DNA of 64,000 bases from CAZTDP01 sp964612565 (GCA_964612565.1 CAZTDP010000002.1:30794-94793), one strand, 5' to 3'. Counted from the stretch's first letter, positions 50,703-58,841 are shown. The notes: a model not told the origin generated them from the sequence alone. Translations and numbers: made by a program.

Positions 50703-50834
50703 TATTTACAATCAGGCGGTAAATTAAATTGCTGCCCAGTTCATTAGTTTTCATTTTTACCGTTAGGTGTGCCAAACACCTGCACTTTCTCGCGACATTA
50801 ATTTCTTTTTACTCCATATACGGTAAAAGTCAAC
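50672..50834 (-). ncRNA. Candidate small RNA or structured 3' UTR
   Basis: Between the M3 peptidase stop and the terminator the minus strand has TTGACT-N16-TAAAAA (50828-50833 and 50806-50811), a 9-bp inverted repeat TTTTACCGT/ACGGTAAAA (50755-50763 and 50820-50828) and, inside it, AGGTGT/ACACCT (50765-50770 and 50776-50781). These could make an RNA of about 130 nt ending at the terminator, or a structured 3' UTR. The promoter and the long stem overlap, so both cannot be used in full at once. The rest of 50533-50952 holds no gene. Confidence 0.3.
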
Positions 50835-50952
50835 TCGATATAGTTCTATACTACAGGATCTAAAAAATAAGAAATCTGTGGTATCGGCATCAAAGAGTAC
50901 TTAGTATCTGATTAATAGCTGAAATTTTAAATAAACTTATTAAAAGCAAAGA

Positions 50953-52761
50953 TTAAATTTTCTTTAATTTTTTTGCTAATAATTCGGCTTCGCTTAGCAG
51001 TAGGTCTAGTTCGGCTAACCCGGTTTCCCAAAAGTTTTTATCTGCTATGTCTATTCCAACGGTTTTAAAAGCATCCTTGGGAGAAACAGAAGAACCCAGG
51101 CTTAAAAAGTTTTTCACCTTTTCAACAAAACTGTGATCTTTTAAAACAAAACTCTTTAAGGATTTTGAAATGAGCGAGCCGCTCGCGTACGAATAAACAT
51201 AAAAATAGCTTCTGATGTGGCTCCAATACACCCACCAATTTTCACTACCGGGCGTCATTTCTACAAAATCCCCCATGTAAGAGCTCATGTTTTTACTAAA
51301 AATTTCACCAATTTCCTTTTTGGAAAGGTAGCCTTTTTTTCTAAATGTAGAGTGCAATTCCAGCTCAAAATTATAGCAGGCAACCTGCCTCTGAATACTA
51401 GAAACAGCGCTGTTTAGCCTTTCCATCATAATTGCTAATCTTGTTTCATCGTCGGCCTGATTTTGAATTTCATCAAAAACAAAATCTTCCATAAATGTAC
51501 TCGCAACCTCTGCAACTCCTGTTGAATTTTCTGAATTCAATTCTTTTTGGTTCTGTCTAATTAACTCGTGGTTAATTGCATGACCAAACTCATGGGCTAA
51601 CGTTGTAACATCATTTAATTTTCCGGCATGGTTAAGTAAAATAAAACCCGGAACTGACTTTTTAAGATAAGCACAAAAAGCGCCGCTGTCTTTTCCCTTT
51701 TTAGGAAATACATCAACGCTACCCTCGGATAAATATTTATCAAAAATTGCGTAAAAGTCGGGGTGCAGTTTTTTAAAGACTTTAGAGACTATGTCGACCG
51801 CCTCAGCAAAAGGGTAACCTCCAAAAGACAAACTGTACTGAAAATTTCTATCTTGATACTGAAGCTTTTCAACTCCTGTGAGTCCGGCCTTTAATTTGTA
51901 ATATCGCTGGGAAATATCAAAACGTGAGGTAACAGCACCAATTAGCGCGTCAACCACGCTACTGTCAAAGTCATCCGACAAGTGTCTTGATTGGTCGGGC
52001 CTTGTAAAACCGCGAAGCTCGTCGTTTACTTTTTTATCGTATAAAACCGAGTTTATTTCATATTCTGCAACAGGTGTGTGCTTCTCAAAAATTTCGTTTA
52101 AAGCAGTAAACGCAGAGTCTCTTACTTCTTTTTTTTGACTAATCAACATTTCCATAATCTCAGAAAAATTGTGTCTTTCAACCTGCCCTTCCTCGGTCAG
52201 GACATCTCTTTCTTCTCTCGATATAAAATCCGAGACCATATCCACCCAGTTTTCGTAAGAAGTTTTTGAAATTAGGTTTAAAATTTTTTCTTCGGGTTCT
52301 GTCAGTAAATACTTTGATTCTAAAAACATTCTTTCTAAAAGATGCTTGTACTCCTTTAAATTTACGTTTTCTAAAAACTTGCTTTGATCAGCTTCCGGTA
52401 TCTTTGAGATACGGTGCATAAAAAATTCAAGTTTATTTCCTAACTCAATGCCTTGATTTTCAACTTGTGAAGCTTCCGCTTTTAGCTCGGGGTTTTCCTG
52501 GTCTAACGATCTTTTCAAAAAGTAGTACGTACCAAGTCTCCCGGTCGTTCCCGAGCCGCCTTCCAAAGCGTCAAACTCGTCCAAAGCTTCCTTCAGCACT
52601 TTTGGATCCGACAGGTAATCGGTGCGAGGCTCCCACTTTGATATAAACTCTAAACAAATCGTTTTTGCAGTTAAAAGCTCCTTTTTATATAAATCCGGCG
52701 TAAGATCGGGAAAAACAAGGCTAAAATTCCATTTTTCCATATACTTTTGATTTAACGGCAT
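50953..52761 (-). CDS. pepF: M3-family oligoendopeptidase (PepF-like)
   Basis: The enzyme of about 602 residues is helical and has the zinc motif HEFGHAINHEL near residue 393, with a downstream glutamate in the ENSTGVAEVASTFMEDF segment. M3 peptidases cut short peptides in the cytoplasm. It may recycle peptides or scavenge them. I chose ATG 52761 because a perfect TATAAT ends 7 nt before it and overlaps the alternative ATG at 52770. The gene is divergent from greA. Confidence 0.93.
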   Translation of the reverse strand: MPLNQKYMEKWNFSLVFPDLTPDLYKKELLTAKTICLEFISKWEPRTDYLSDPKVLKEALDEFDALEGGSGTTGRLGTYYFLKRSLDQENPELKAEASQVENQGIELGNKLEFFMHRISKIPEADQSKFLENVNLKEYKHLLERMFLESKYLLTEPEEKILNLISKTSYENWVDMVSDFISREERDVLTEEGQVERHNFSEIMEMLISQKKEVRDSAFTALNEIFEKHTPVAEYEINSVLYDKKVNDELRGFTRPDQSRHLSDDFDSSVVDALIGAVTSRFDISQRYYKLKAGLTGVEKLQYQDRNFQYSLSFGGYPFAEAVDIVSKVFKKLHPDFYAIFDKYLSEGSVDVFPKKGKDSGAFCAYLKKSVPGFILLNHAGKLNDVTTLAHEFGHAINHELIRQNQKELNSENSTGVAEVASTFMEDFVFDEIQNQADDETRLAIMMERLNSAVSSIQRQVACYNFELELHSTFRKKGYLSKKEIGEIFSKNMSSYMGDFVEMTPGSENWWVYWSHIRSYFYVYSYASGSLISKSLKSFVLKDHSFVEKVKNFLSLGSSVSPKDAFKTVGIDIADKNFWETGLAELDLLLSEAELLAKKLKKI

Positions 52762-52768
52762 AATGTGC

Positions 52769-52774
52769 ATTATA
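52769..52774 (-). promoter_or_regulatory. -10 box of leaderless M3 peptidase gene
   Basis: A perfect TATAAT on the minus strand, 7 nt before ATG 52761. It overlaps the earlier in-frame ATG, which rules that one out as the start if this promoter is used. The -35 region is weak. Confidence 0.5.
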
Positions 52775-52821
52775 CCCTACTTTTTGCCTTTAGCCACGGC
52801 ATAACCTAGAGTTTTAATCAT

Positions 52822-52854
52822 TTGACACGGTAGTAACGTTGTGTTAAATATTAT
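52822..52854 (+). promoter_or_regulatory. greA-lysS promoter
   Basis: A perfect -35 TTGACA (52822-52827) is followed by an A+T-rich -10 region, TAAATA at 17-nt spacing or TATTAT (52849-52854) at 21 nt. The transcript would start near 52857-52861, giving a leader of about 70 nt to greA. Confidence 0.55.
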
Positions 52855-52870
52855 ACGTTCTGAATTGCTA

Positions 52871-52905
52871 TCCCCTCTCCAAAGTTGATGGGGAAAATTT
52901 TTTTT
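52871..52905 (+). terminator. Leader terminator before greA
   Basis: TCCCC (52871-52875) and GGGGA (52890-52894) form a stem with a 14-nt loop, followed by AAA and eight T (52898-52905). No plus-strand gene lies upstream, so this structure must act within the greA leader. A transcript from the nearby promoter would end as a short RNA of about 45 nt unless it reads through. The arrangement resembles the E. coli greA leader that yields GraL RNAs. Confidence 0.5.
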
Positions 52906-52930
52906 AGATACTGCCCCAGTATAGGAAAAT

Positions 52931-53401
52931 ATGGATAAGATTGATGTAGTGTACATAACAAAAGAGGGTTTGGAAAAACTTAGATCTGAGCTAAAAGAAT
53001 TGCTCGACCTTAAAAGACCTGAGATTGCCAAACGAATAAAAGAAGCCCGTGAAATGGGTGATATTTCCGAAAATTCCGAATACGATGCTGCTCGACAAGA
53101 ACAGTCATACGTAGAGGGAAGAATCTCGGAGCTTGAGGAATTTATTAAAACAGCTAAAGTTTCGGAACAAAAAACTGGCGACGGTGCTGTTGGAATTGGC
53201 TCAAAGGTGACAGTTCACATTGACGGCGGCGAAGAAATTTTCCATATCGTCGGAGCTCCCGAAGCAGACCCGATGCAAAAGAAAATATCCCACGAATCTC
53301 CACTTGGATCCGCGCTCGTCGGAAAAAAAGTAGGCGACCAAATCGAAGTTCAAGCCCCAATGGGTAAGCTAACATATAAAATATTAAAAGTTGTTTATTA
53401 A
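52931..53401 (+). CDS. greA: Transcription elongation factor GreA
   Basis: The 156-residue protein has the N-terminal coiled coil (about 8-78, with the conserved acidic tip ARE-MGDISENSEYDAARQEQ containing the D/E pair that enters the polymerase channel) and a C-terminal FKBP-like domain (SPLGSALVGKKVGDQIEVQAP). It stimulates cleavage of backtracked RNA by RNA polymerase. It is followed after 24 bp by lysS on the same strand. It has an unusual leader terminator. Confidence 0.96.
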   Translation: MDKIDVVYITKEGLEKLRSELKELLDLKRPEIAKRIKEAREMGDISENSEYDAARQEQSYVEGRISELEEFIKTAKVSEQKTGDGAVGIGSKVTVHIDGGEEIFHIVGAPEADPMQKKISHESPLGSALVGKKVGDQIEVQAPMGKLTYKILKVVY

Positions 53402-53425
53402 AGCTTTTTCTGATTGAATTAGTTA

Positions 53426-54928
53426 ATGGCTACTTTATCCGAATACCGACAGACAAGAATAGAAAAGTTAGAAAAGCTAAAAGCACTTGGCATCAACCCC
53501 TATCCTCCTACATCAAACAAATCTCATTCCAACGAAGATTTTATTAATAAATACGATTCTCTTGAAGGGAAAAATGTAGTTGCGGCCGGCCGTATAACCT
53601 CTATAAGAGCACACGGAAAACTCGCTTTTATAGACCTTAAGGACTCTACCGGAAAGGTGCAGCTATATATTAAAGACGCAGCATTAAGCAGTCCGGATTA
53701 CACAAAAGGGGATTTAGGATTTAAAGATTTTAATTTATTAGACACCGGAGATTTTGCAGAAGGTATGGGAGTTTTAACCAAAACTCAAACCGGTCAGATT
53801 TCGATTGAAGTTAAAAGTTTAAGATTGTTAACCAAGGCAATCAGACCTCTTCCGGACTCTTGGGACGGACTAAAGGATAAAGAAACACGTTTACGTCGAA
53901 GGTACGTCGACACTAATATTAACCCCGATGTTTTTCAAAGATATATTAGACGTGCAAAGTTTTGGGAAGTTCACAGAGAATTCTTTAAAAAATGCGGTTT
54001 TTACGAAATGAACATTCCGGTTTTAGAATCTACACCGGGCGGCGCTGACGCCAAACCGTTTACTACCCACATGGATGCTATTGATCAAGATTTTTACTTA
54101 AGAATTTCACAGGAATTATATTTAAAAAGACTAATTGGAGGCGGCTACGAAAAAGTGTATGAAATAGGCCCCAGATTTAGAAACGAAGGCCTTTCGGATG
54201 AGCACCTGCCCGAACATATGGCCATGGAATTTTATTGGGCATACGCCGATTGGAAAGAAGGAATGAAATTTGTCGAAGAGTTGTATAACGAAATTTTAGA
54301 CAAGGTTTATGACGGCAGGCGACAATTTAAAATTAGAGGTTTTGATGTCGATTTTTCAAAAGGATGGAAAGTATTGGATTTTTCGGAAATTATGAAAGAA
54401 AAATACGGCCTTGATGTTTTGAATACAAATACAAAAGAGGTCGAAGCGGCATTAAACAAATTTCACGTTAAAGGTAATTTTGAAAACAATCTTCACCGAG
54501 GCATAGATAATCTTTGGAAAAACATTCGAAAAGATATTGCAGGTCCGGTGTTTTTAATTAACCATCCAAAATTTATTTCACCGTTGGCAAAATCAAACCC
54601 CGAAAATATAAATATTACCGAAAGGTTTCAACCCATTATTGCAGGATCCGAATTAGGGAACGGTTGGTCCGAATTAAATGATCCAAAAGATCAGTACGAA
54701 AGATTTAAGGAACAACAAAATTTACGAGACGCCGGAGACGAAGAAGCTCAAATGCTCGACATTGACTACGTAGAAATGCTTGAGTACGGCATGCCTCCGA
54801 CATTTGGCTATGGACATTCCGAAAGAACATTTTGGTTTTTGGAAGATGTGAGCGCGCGCGAGGGTGTTCCGTTTCCTCAACTTAAACACGAAATAGATCA
54901 AGTCACAAAACAAATTTACGGTTTGTAA
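53426..54928 (+). CDS. lysS: Lysine-tRNA ligase, class II
   Basis: The 500-residue synthetase has the OB-fold anticodon domain (about 48-155), motif 2 (YEIGPRFRNEGLSDEHLPEHM) and motif 3 (GMPPTFGYGHSERTFWFLED). The motif 3 pattern GYGHSER deviates from the usual GxGIDR of bacterial LysRS. The order greA-lysS occurs in many bacteria. It converges with the GNAT gene, whose stop lies 2 bp beyond. Confidence 0.93.
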   Translation: MATLSEYRQTRIEKLEKLKALGINPYPPTSNKSHSNEDFINKYDSLEGKNVVAAGRITSIRAHGKLAFIDLKDSTGKVQLYIKDAALSSPDYTKGDLGFKDFNLLDTGDFAEGMGVLTKTQTGQISIEVKSLRLLTKAIRPLPDSWDGLKDKETRLRRRYVDTNINPDVFQRYIRRAKFWEVHREFFKKCGFYEMNIPVLESTPGGADAKPFTTHMDAIDQDFYLRISQELYLKRLIGGGYEKVYEIGPRFRNEGLSDEHLPEHMAMEFYWAYADWKEGMKFVEELYNEILDKVYDGRRQFKIRGFDVDFSKGWKVLDFSEIMKEKYGLDVLNTNTKEVEAALNKFHVKGNFENNLHRGIDNLWKNIRKDIAGPVFLINHPKFISPLAKSNPENINITERFQPIIAGSELGNGWSELNDPKDQYERFKEQQNLRDAGDEEAQMLDIDYVEMLEYGMPPTFGYGHSERTFWFLEDVSAREGVPFPQLKHEIDQVTKQIYGL

Positions 54929-54929
54929 T

Positions 54930-55508
54930 TTACCAATAGCCCTTTCCTATATGAATAGGTGCAGTATTACTTTGAATTTCATCAAATAGCTCCAAGTTTC
55001 TTAAAGGCACTACCATACCGTCATTGTCAGTTTTTATCTCTCCATAGACATTTTCCCATGTGTAATTTGTATTTAACATTTTGAAACCAAACTTTTCGTA
55101 TAAACCTGCGGTCCCGGTAGCTGCGGCAAGAAAACCAATATCGTAATTTTGTTCTCGAAGATTTTCCATGGCTCGAGATATTAGGTCGTAACCGTAATGT
55201 CTCCCGCGATATTCAAGTAAAATTCCAATGCTTAATCCACCAATAGAAAGCGGTTTTCCTTTATAACTTCCGTCTGATTTGTGCAAATCCAAAAACCCAA
55301 CAACAGCTGCACCATCTTTAAGTAAAAGGTGCGCGTACGGAAGATTAATAAAATCTTCAGCTGCTTCTTGCTTGTTTACAGTTCCTCCAAAAATACGCAT
55401 CTGAACTTTACTTAGTTCAGCACTTTCTGCGTCACTTAGTACTGTTCTGTATTCAACCTGAACATAATCAAATTTTTCTTTTGTTAAATTTTTTTCTAAA
55501 TCTTTCAT
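54930..55508 (-). CDS. GNAT-family acetyltransferase
   Basis: The 192-residue protein has a GNAT fold with the acetyl-CoA binding region LSIGILLEYRGRHYGYDLI, where RGRHYG stands for the Q/RxxGxG/A motif, and the later NYDIGFLAAATGTAGLYEKFGF block. Substrate is unknown. It is divergent from nothing and converges with lysS. A TATACT box lies 6 nt before its ATG, which implies a leaderless mRNA. Confidence 0.82.
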   Translation of the reverse strand: MKDLEKNLTKEKFDYVQVEYRTVLSDAESAELSKVQMRIFGGTVNKQEAAEDFINLPYAHLLLKDGAAVVGFLDLHKSDGSYKGKPLSIGGLSIGILLEYRGRHYGYDLISRAMENLREQNYDIGFLAAATGTAGLYEKFGFKMLNTNYTWENVYGEIKTDNDGMVVPLRNLELFDEIQSNTAPIHIGKGYW

Positions 55509-55514
55509 TGGTTA

Positions 55515-55520
55515 AGTATA
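55515..55520 (-). promoter_or_regulatory. -10 box of leaderless GNAT gene
   Basis: TATACT on the minus strand, ending 6 nt before the ATG at 55508, with TTGTGC at 17-nt spacing. Confidence 0.45.
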
Positions 55521-55548
55521 ACGGTACCCAACCAACAGCACAAAAGAA

Positions 55549-55574
55549 AACGGCTCCAAAAAATTGAAGCCGTT
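55549..55574 (-). terminator. Terminator of the histone-like gene
   Basis: AACGGCT (55549-55555) and AGCCGTT (55568-55574) form a perfect 7-bp stem; on the minus strand it is followed by TTCTTTTG. It lies 60 nt after the stop of the lysine-rich gene. Confidence 0.75.
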
Positions 55575-55633
55575 CTCATATTAGTTTAAACAAGAAAAAT
55601 TCTTCTAAATACTGTTTAGAAGAAAAAGCTAGG

Positions 55634-55762
55634 TTATTTTCTTTTAGCTGTTCTCTTTTTTGTTGTTCTTTTTACTGTTTTTTTTGCTGCGACTTTTCTC
55701 TTAGTTGTTTTCTTTACTGTTTTCTTAGCTACTTTTTTTGTTGCTCTTTTTTTTACTGGCAT
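55634..55762 (-). CDS. Tiny lysine-rich histone H1-like protein
   Basis: The 42-residue product MPVKKRATKKVAKKTVKKTT... is made almost only of Lys, Arg, Thr, Ala and Val, in the KKT/KKA pattern of histone H1 tails and bacterial Hc1/HctA-like proteins. A nearly perfect ribosome binding site AGGAGGT (55771-55777) lies 8 nt before the ATG. It has its own strong promoter, a leader hairpin with T-run, and a terminator, so it is clearly an expressed single gene. It probably binds nucleic acids; whether DNA or RNA is unknown. It is too short for usual gene-length cut-offs. Confidence 0.85.
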   Translation of the reverse strand: MPVKKRATKKVAKKTVKKTTKRKVAAKKTVKRTTKKRTAKRK

Positions 55763-55777
55763 TATCATTCACCTCCT

Positions 55778-55817
55778 AAAAAATTAGGACATCTCCATTA
55801 CAAAAATGGAATGTCCT
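55778..55817 (-). promoter_or_regulatory. Leader attenuator hairpin of the histone-like gene
   Basis: AGGACAT (55786-55792) pairs with ATGTCCT (55811-55817) and TCCATT (55794-55799) with AATGGA (55805-55810), giving a 13-bp stem with one bulged base. On the minus strand AA and six T follow, right up to the ribosome binding site. This is the shape of an intrinsic terminator located between promoter and gene, so it may set expression. Confidence 0.65.
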
Positions 55818-55871
55818 TAGCGAAAAATTAATATTGGGCAGAAATATATATTTCTATTCATTTCTATGTTA

Positions 55872-55900
55872 ATTAGATCTTTATTCGAACTGTTTGTCAA
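55872..55900 (-). promoter_or_regulatory. Strong promoter of the histone-like gene
   Basis: On the minus strand TTGACA (55895-55900) is followed after 17 nt by TCTAAT (55872-55877). The predicted start near 55865 gives a leader of about 100 nt containing the palindrome GAAATATATATTTC and the attenuator hairpin. Confidence 0.7.
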
Positions 55901-55936
55901 TGATTTACATAAATAAAAAAGTTTAGCATCGTGTGA

Positions 55937-55942
55937 TATTAT
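55937..55942 (+). promoter_or_regulatory. Extended -10 box of the membrane protein gene at 55952
   Basis: TGA-TATTAT ends 9 nt before the ATG at 55952, implying a nearly leaderless mRNA. The -35 is weak. It lies back to back with the promoter of the histone-like gene. Confidence 0.4.
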
Positions 55943-55951
55943 TTAATAAGT

Positions 55952-57133
55952 ATGAATGATGGTGCTGTCCAAAAATTTGAAGAGCTCCCGATAGAAGAAA
56001 AAGAAAAAATAATTTCTTCAAGAAAAAAAACTTTTAAACGTATCACGATTATCGTAGGCGTATTGTTTTTGTTTGTAACCGTCTCAATTGTGGTTTTAAC
56101 CAGATACATAAACGAAACGATAAGCCATAGAGTCACCTACGTTCAAAACGAGACGCCTCAAGCAACAATTTCTGACGTGCCTCAAATTCAAACACTTACG
56201 TATTCAAGTATTCCATTACAGGTAAATTTTAGTTATCAGAGTGATGCAAAATTAAGTGAAACTGTAGACACCGAAAAAGGTGAAGGGAAAGTAGAAGTTA
56301 CATACTCCAAAGGAGAAGATCCAAACTTTATTGAAGGATATAAATTTACAGTTACGGTTTTTTCAACTTTAGTCAGAGGTATAAATGAAGTTGCCCAAAC
56401 AAAAATGCAGTCACTATATACAACATGCCCCGAGATTGCACAGGGCGCACAAATCCAGGAAACAACCGTAGGCGATCAAGGAGCGCTTTACTTTTCTATC
56501 GATGGGTGTAACGGATACTACAGAGTGTATTACGTTACTTATGGCGGAAAGTTTTATGAAATTTCAAGATACTATAAAGGAGATATTGGTTTTAGACAGC
56601 AATACGATATTCACACAAATGAAATATTAAACTCCATAAAGTTTACGCCAAAAATATTTGATGACGTCGACACCGAACTTTTAAAACAGGTTTCTGACGA
56701 TCAGACAAAAATAAATTTTAAATACCCCTCAAATCTTTCGGTGGAATGTCAAATTGAAACCCCAACAGATTCCGGGTATAGAACGATTTTAAGTGTATGT
56801 GACGGCAACTCAGGAATATCTTTTGTTTATTTAACACAAGAATCAAAATCCGGCGACACGGCTGTAATGTTAGATTTAGAAAAGAAAAAATTAACAGACG
56901 ATTATTTTGCGGCAAAGGGAAAACCTGCAAACGGTGAGGTAAAAGACGTAATAGTGGGAAACAAACCAGGATATCAGTACATAAATTATAGCTGGAGAGG
57001 TGATGTTTACACATTTGTCCCACTCATTTCAAACAAATCTAAAATCCTCACCATCATCTACAGACCGGGAACTAATACTACATTTAAAGATGTTTCAGAA
57101 AAAATTATTAACTCCATTACCTTCGGGGATTAA
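55952..57133 (+). CDS. Single-pass membrane protein with large outer domain
   Basis: The 393-residue protein has a charged cytoplasmic start, one membrane helix at about 31-52 (ITIIVGVLFLFVTVSIVVL) and two similar beta-rich outer halves (around YSSIPLQVNFSYQSD and DQTKINFKYPSNLSVE), each about 150 residues, with a Cys pair in the first half. The halves look like duplicated PsbP/LpqN-like lipoprotein folds, but I cannot name the family. It is followed 2 bp later by a SpoU-type gene. Confidence 0.65.
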   Translation: MNDGAVQKFEELPIEEKEKIISSRKKTFKRITIIVGVLFLFVTVSIVVLTRYINETISHRVTYVQNETPQATISDVPQIQTLTYSSIPLQVNFSYQSDAKLSETVDTEKGEGKVEVTYSKGEDPNFIEGYKFTVTVFSTLVRGINEVAQTKMQSLYTTCPEIAQGAQIQETTVGDQGALYFSIDGCNGYYRVYYVTYGGKFYEISRYYKGDIGFRQQYDIHTNEILNSIKFTPKIFDDVDTELLKQVSDDQTKINFKYPSNLSVECQIETPTDSGYRTILSVCDGNSGISFVYLTQESKSGDTAVMLDLEKKKLTDDYFAAKGKPANGEVKDVIVGNKPGYQYINYSWRGDVYTFVPLISNKSKILTIIYRPGTNTTFKDVSEKIINSITFGD

Positions 57134-57135
57134 AT

Positions 57136-57855
57136 ATGGACATTAAGAGGTACGAAAAAGATTTAGATTATTCTTATGCACTGGGAGTCTATCCTACAAT
57201 TGATCTTTTTAAATACAGGGCAAACCAAGTATCGCGAGTAATCTTAAGTTCTAAAGCAGGCTCAAACTCAGGTGTTTCCGAAATAATTGCCGCGTGTAAA
57301 CAAAGCAGTCTTCCAATAGAAGTTAACGACAAAGCGATAGACAAGATTTCTGATAAGGAAAATACGTACTGCATAGGTGTTTTTGAAAAATATCAGACAC
57401 AACTTTCGGTCGAGAAACCCCACGTTGTTTTAGTAAACCCAAGCAACACCGGTAACCTGGGAACAATTTTACGTACAATGCATGGTTTTGAGTTTAAAGA
57501 TATTGCCATAATTAAACCCGGTGTAGATATTTTTAATCCTAAAACAATTCGTGCATCAATGGGAAGTGTTTTTGCCATGAACTACACTTACTTTGACAGT
57601 ATTCAGGAATATTTTGATCAGTTTCCAAAAGAACCATATTTTTTTGCAACCGACGGAAAAACAATTTTAGAAAATGTTAAACCCCACCGCACTTTTACTT
57701 TGATATTTGGAAATGAATCTACCGGATTATCGGATGAATTGGTTGGAGACGGAAAAACTGTAAGAATTCCTTTTTCGAGTGAAATTGACTCACTTAACCT
57801 TAGTATATCCGTTGGCATAGCGCTGTACCATCTTTTTCCACACAGATTCATTTGA
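57136..57855 (+). CDS. TrmH/SpoU-family RNA 2'-O-methyltransferase
   Basis: The 239-residue SPOUT protein has an N-terminal substrate-like domain and the catalytic trefoil-knot region with motif 1 NPSNTGNLGTILRT (Asn/Arg), motif 2 LIFGNESTGLS and motif 3 IPFSSEIDSLNLSISVGIALY. It methylates ribose in tRNA or rRNA with SAM; the exact site is not predictable. It starts 2 bp after the membrane protein gene and converges with a hypothetical gene, overlapping it by 66 bp. Confidence 0.88.
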   Translation: MDIKRYEKDLDYSYALGVYPTIDLFKYRANQVSRVILSSKAGSNSGVSEIIAACKQSSLPIEVNDKAIDKISDKENTYCIGVFEKYQTQLSVEKPHVVLVNPSNTGNLGTILRTMHGFEFKDIAIIKPGVDIFNPKTIRASMGSVFAMNYTYFDSIQEYFDQFPKEPYFFATDGKTILENVKPHRTFTLIFGNESTGLSDELVGDGKTVRIPFSSEIDSLNLSISVGIALYHLFPHRFI

Positions 57856-58389
57856 GTCGTCTAAGTGAGGAGGTATTGTGTTCATTTTTACATGGCCTTC
57901 ACCGTCGTACATCGGAACCGTCCAATCACCTGACACGTTATTATCAGGTACATACTCATACAAATATACGGCTACTTTACCAAGCGCGTTACGTAAACCT
58001 GCTGTATTTAAGTTCTTAGACGCTAAATACTGCTCGGCATCACTAAAAACACCCAAAAACATTCTCCACTCTCTTGAGGTCATGCCGGATACGCTCCCCA
58101 GATCAAATTCGCCGGACCCTATATCAATTTTTTTATTTTTTTCGTCTTCAAAGACTTGAATAAATAAATCCTGAACATAAGAATCGATCGTGGGTTCTCC
58201 CTTCTTCCAATGTTTCATTTTATCTTTGATACTGCTCTTTTGCGCATTTAAATAAGTTGTTAATTCGCCCAGAGTGACTTTTGAACCAACTAAATCTTTG
58301 TATTTATCTTCAAGCCCGAGAATGTGAGGTTTTTCGGAGTCGACTTGATCTAAGGGAGATTCAATTTGATTCTGTTCTGTGTGTTCCAT
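57790..58389 (-). CDS. Hypothetical protein
   Basis: The 199-residue, mainly helical and acidic protein has no recognised domain. Features are a polar N-terminal stretch, an amphipathic middle (FIQVFEDEKNKKIDIGSGEF) and a Trp-containing end. The last 66 bp overlap the end of the SpoU-type gene on the other strand, so one of the two C-termini could be misjudged; the SpoU motif 3 is inside the overlap, which makes that frame certain. The gene starts just after a terminator on its strand, so it needs its own promoter, which I cannot clearly see. Confidence 0.6.
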   Translation of the reverse strand: MEHTEQNQIESPLDQVDSEKPHILGLEDKYKDLVGSKVTLGELTTYLNAQKSSIKDKMKHWKKGEPTIDSYVQDLFIQVFEDEKNKKIDIGSGEFDLGSVSGMTSREWRMFLGVFSDAEQYLASKNLNTAGLRNALGKVAVYLYEYVPDNNVSGDWTVPMYDGEGHVKMNTIPPHLDDSNESVWKKMVQRYANGYTKVK

Positions 58390-58421
58390 ACATTGATACT
58401 AACTTAAAACGTCTATATTTC

Positions 58422-58473
58422 AAAAAAGAAAAAGAGCCGGTGATTGTGCTTGGTAGCAAAAAACCGGCTCTTT
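58422..58473 (-). terminator. Strong terminator of the candidate ncRNA
   Basis: AAAGAGCCGGT (58431-58441) and ACCGGCTCTTT (58463-58473) form a perfect 11-bp stem. On the minus strand it is followed by TTCTTTTTT. The only transcript that could end here comes from the 58842-58870 promoter. Confidence 0.85.
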
Positions 58474-58835
58474 AATCGAGGGATTGGGGTTAGTTCCCTC
58501 GGGAAATAGCAAGTTACACACTCTGTTCATCGATTTAAAAGCCCGGCTTTAGTTAGTGGCTTTTCAATCTTCGCATTTTGAGGTTTTAGTTTCCTTTGCA
58601 AGATTCCTTTGTAAGAATTTGTCAAAGTCAACCAATTCCTGTGCATAACTCAAAGTTTGTGGCGTATTAAACGCCTGAAGCTTCTTTAGGAAGCTTCTTT
58701 CGGAATCTCCGATGAAGGCGCTGTTAGGATAGTGCGTCTAGTTAACGAAAACCGGACGTATATCGGCGCAGGCCTTTGGCCGGGGGTTTAACCGAGGCCA
58801 CAAACTGGAAAAAAAGTGTTTTTTCCATGGAGAAT
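58422..58835 (-). ncRNA. Candidate structured non-coding RNA (about 414 nt)
   Basis: A minus-strand transcription unit with its own promoter and terminator contains no convincing protein gene. It holds many perfect hairpins: GGAAAAAA/TTTTTTCC (58807-58826), GGCC/GGCC with TTT loop (58771-58781), CGGA/TCCG (58701-58711), GAAGCTTC/GAAGCTTC (58677-58697), GGCGT/ACGCC (58661-58675), AAAGCC/GGCTTT (58538-58550), TCGATT/AATCGA (58474-58479 and 58530-58535) and CGAGGGA/TCCCTCG (58477-58501). I see no tmRNA tRNA-like ends, no RNase P core motifs and no SRP GGAAnnnAGCAG pattern. A 28-codon ORF (58742-58828) near the start could be a leader peptide. It fills the 578-bp space between two divergent genes. 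Confidence 0.6.
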
Positions 58836-58841
58836 ATTGCT

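Noticed and set aside
52822..52931. T-box or amino-acid riboswitch for lysS
   Set aside because: The leader is only about 70 nt, lacks the T-box sequence and precedes greA rather than lysS directly.
57790..57855. Frameshift or misassembly at the 66-bp convergent overlap
   Set aside because: Both frames are open and the SpoU motif 3 is intact to its normal end, so the overlap is unusual but needs no error to explain it.
58742..58828. 28-codon ORF at the 5' end of the candidate ncRNA
   Set aside because: It has no Shine-Dalgarno and its sequence includes stem-forming repeats; a leaderless leader peptide is possible, but evidence is too thin to list as a gene.
58422..58835. tmRNA, RNase P RNA or SRP RNA
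   Set aside because: No tRNA-like ends with T-arm and CCA, no tag ending in Ala-Ala, no RNase P universal core and no SRP domain IV motif were seen by eye. A covariance search is still the deciding test.
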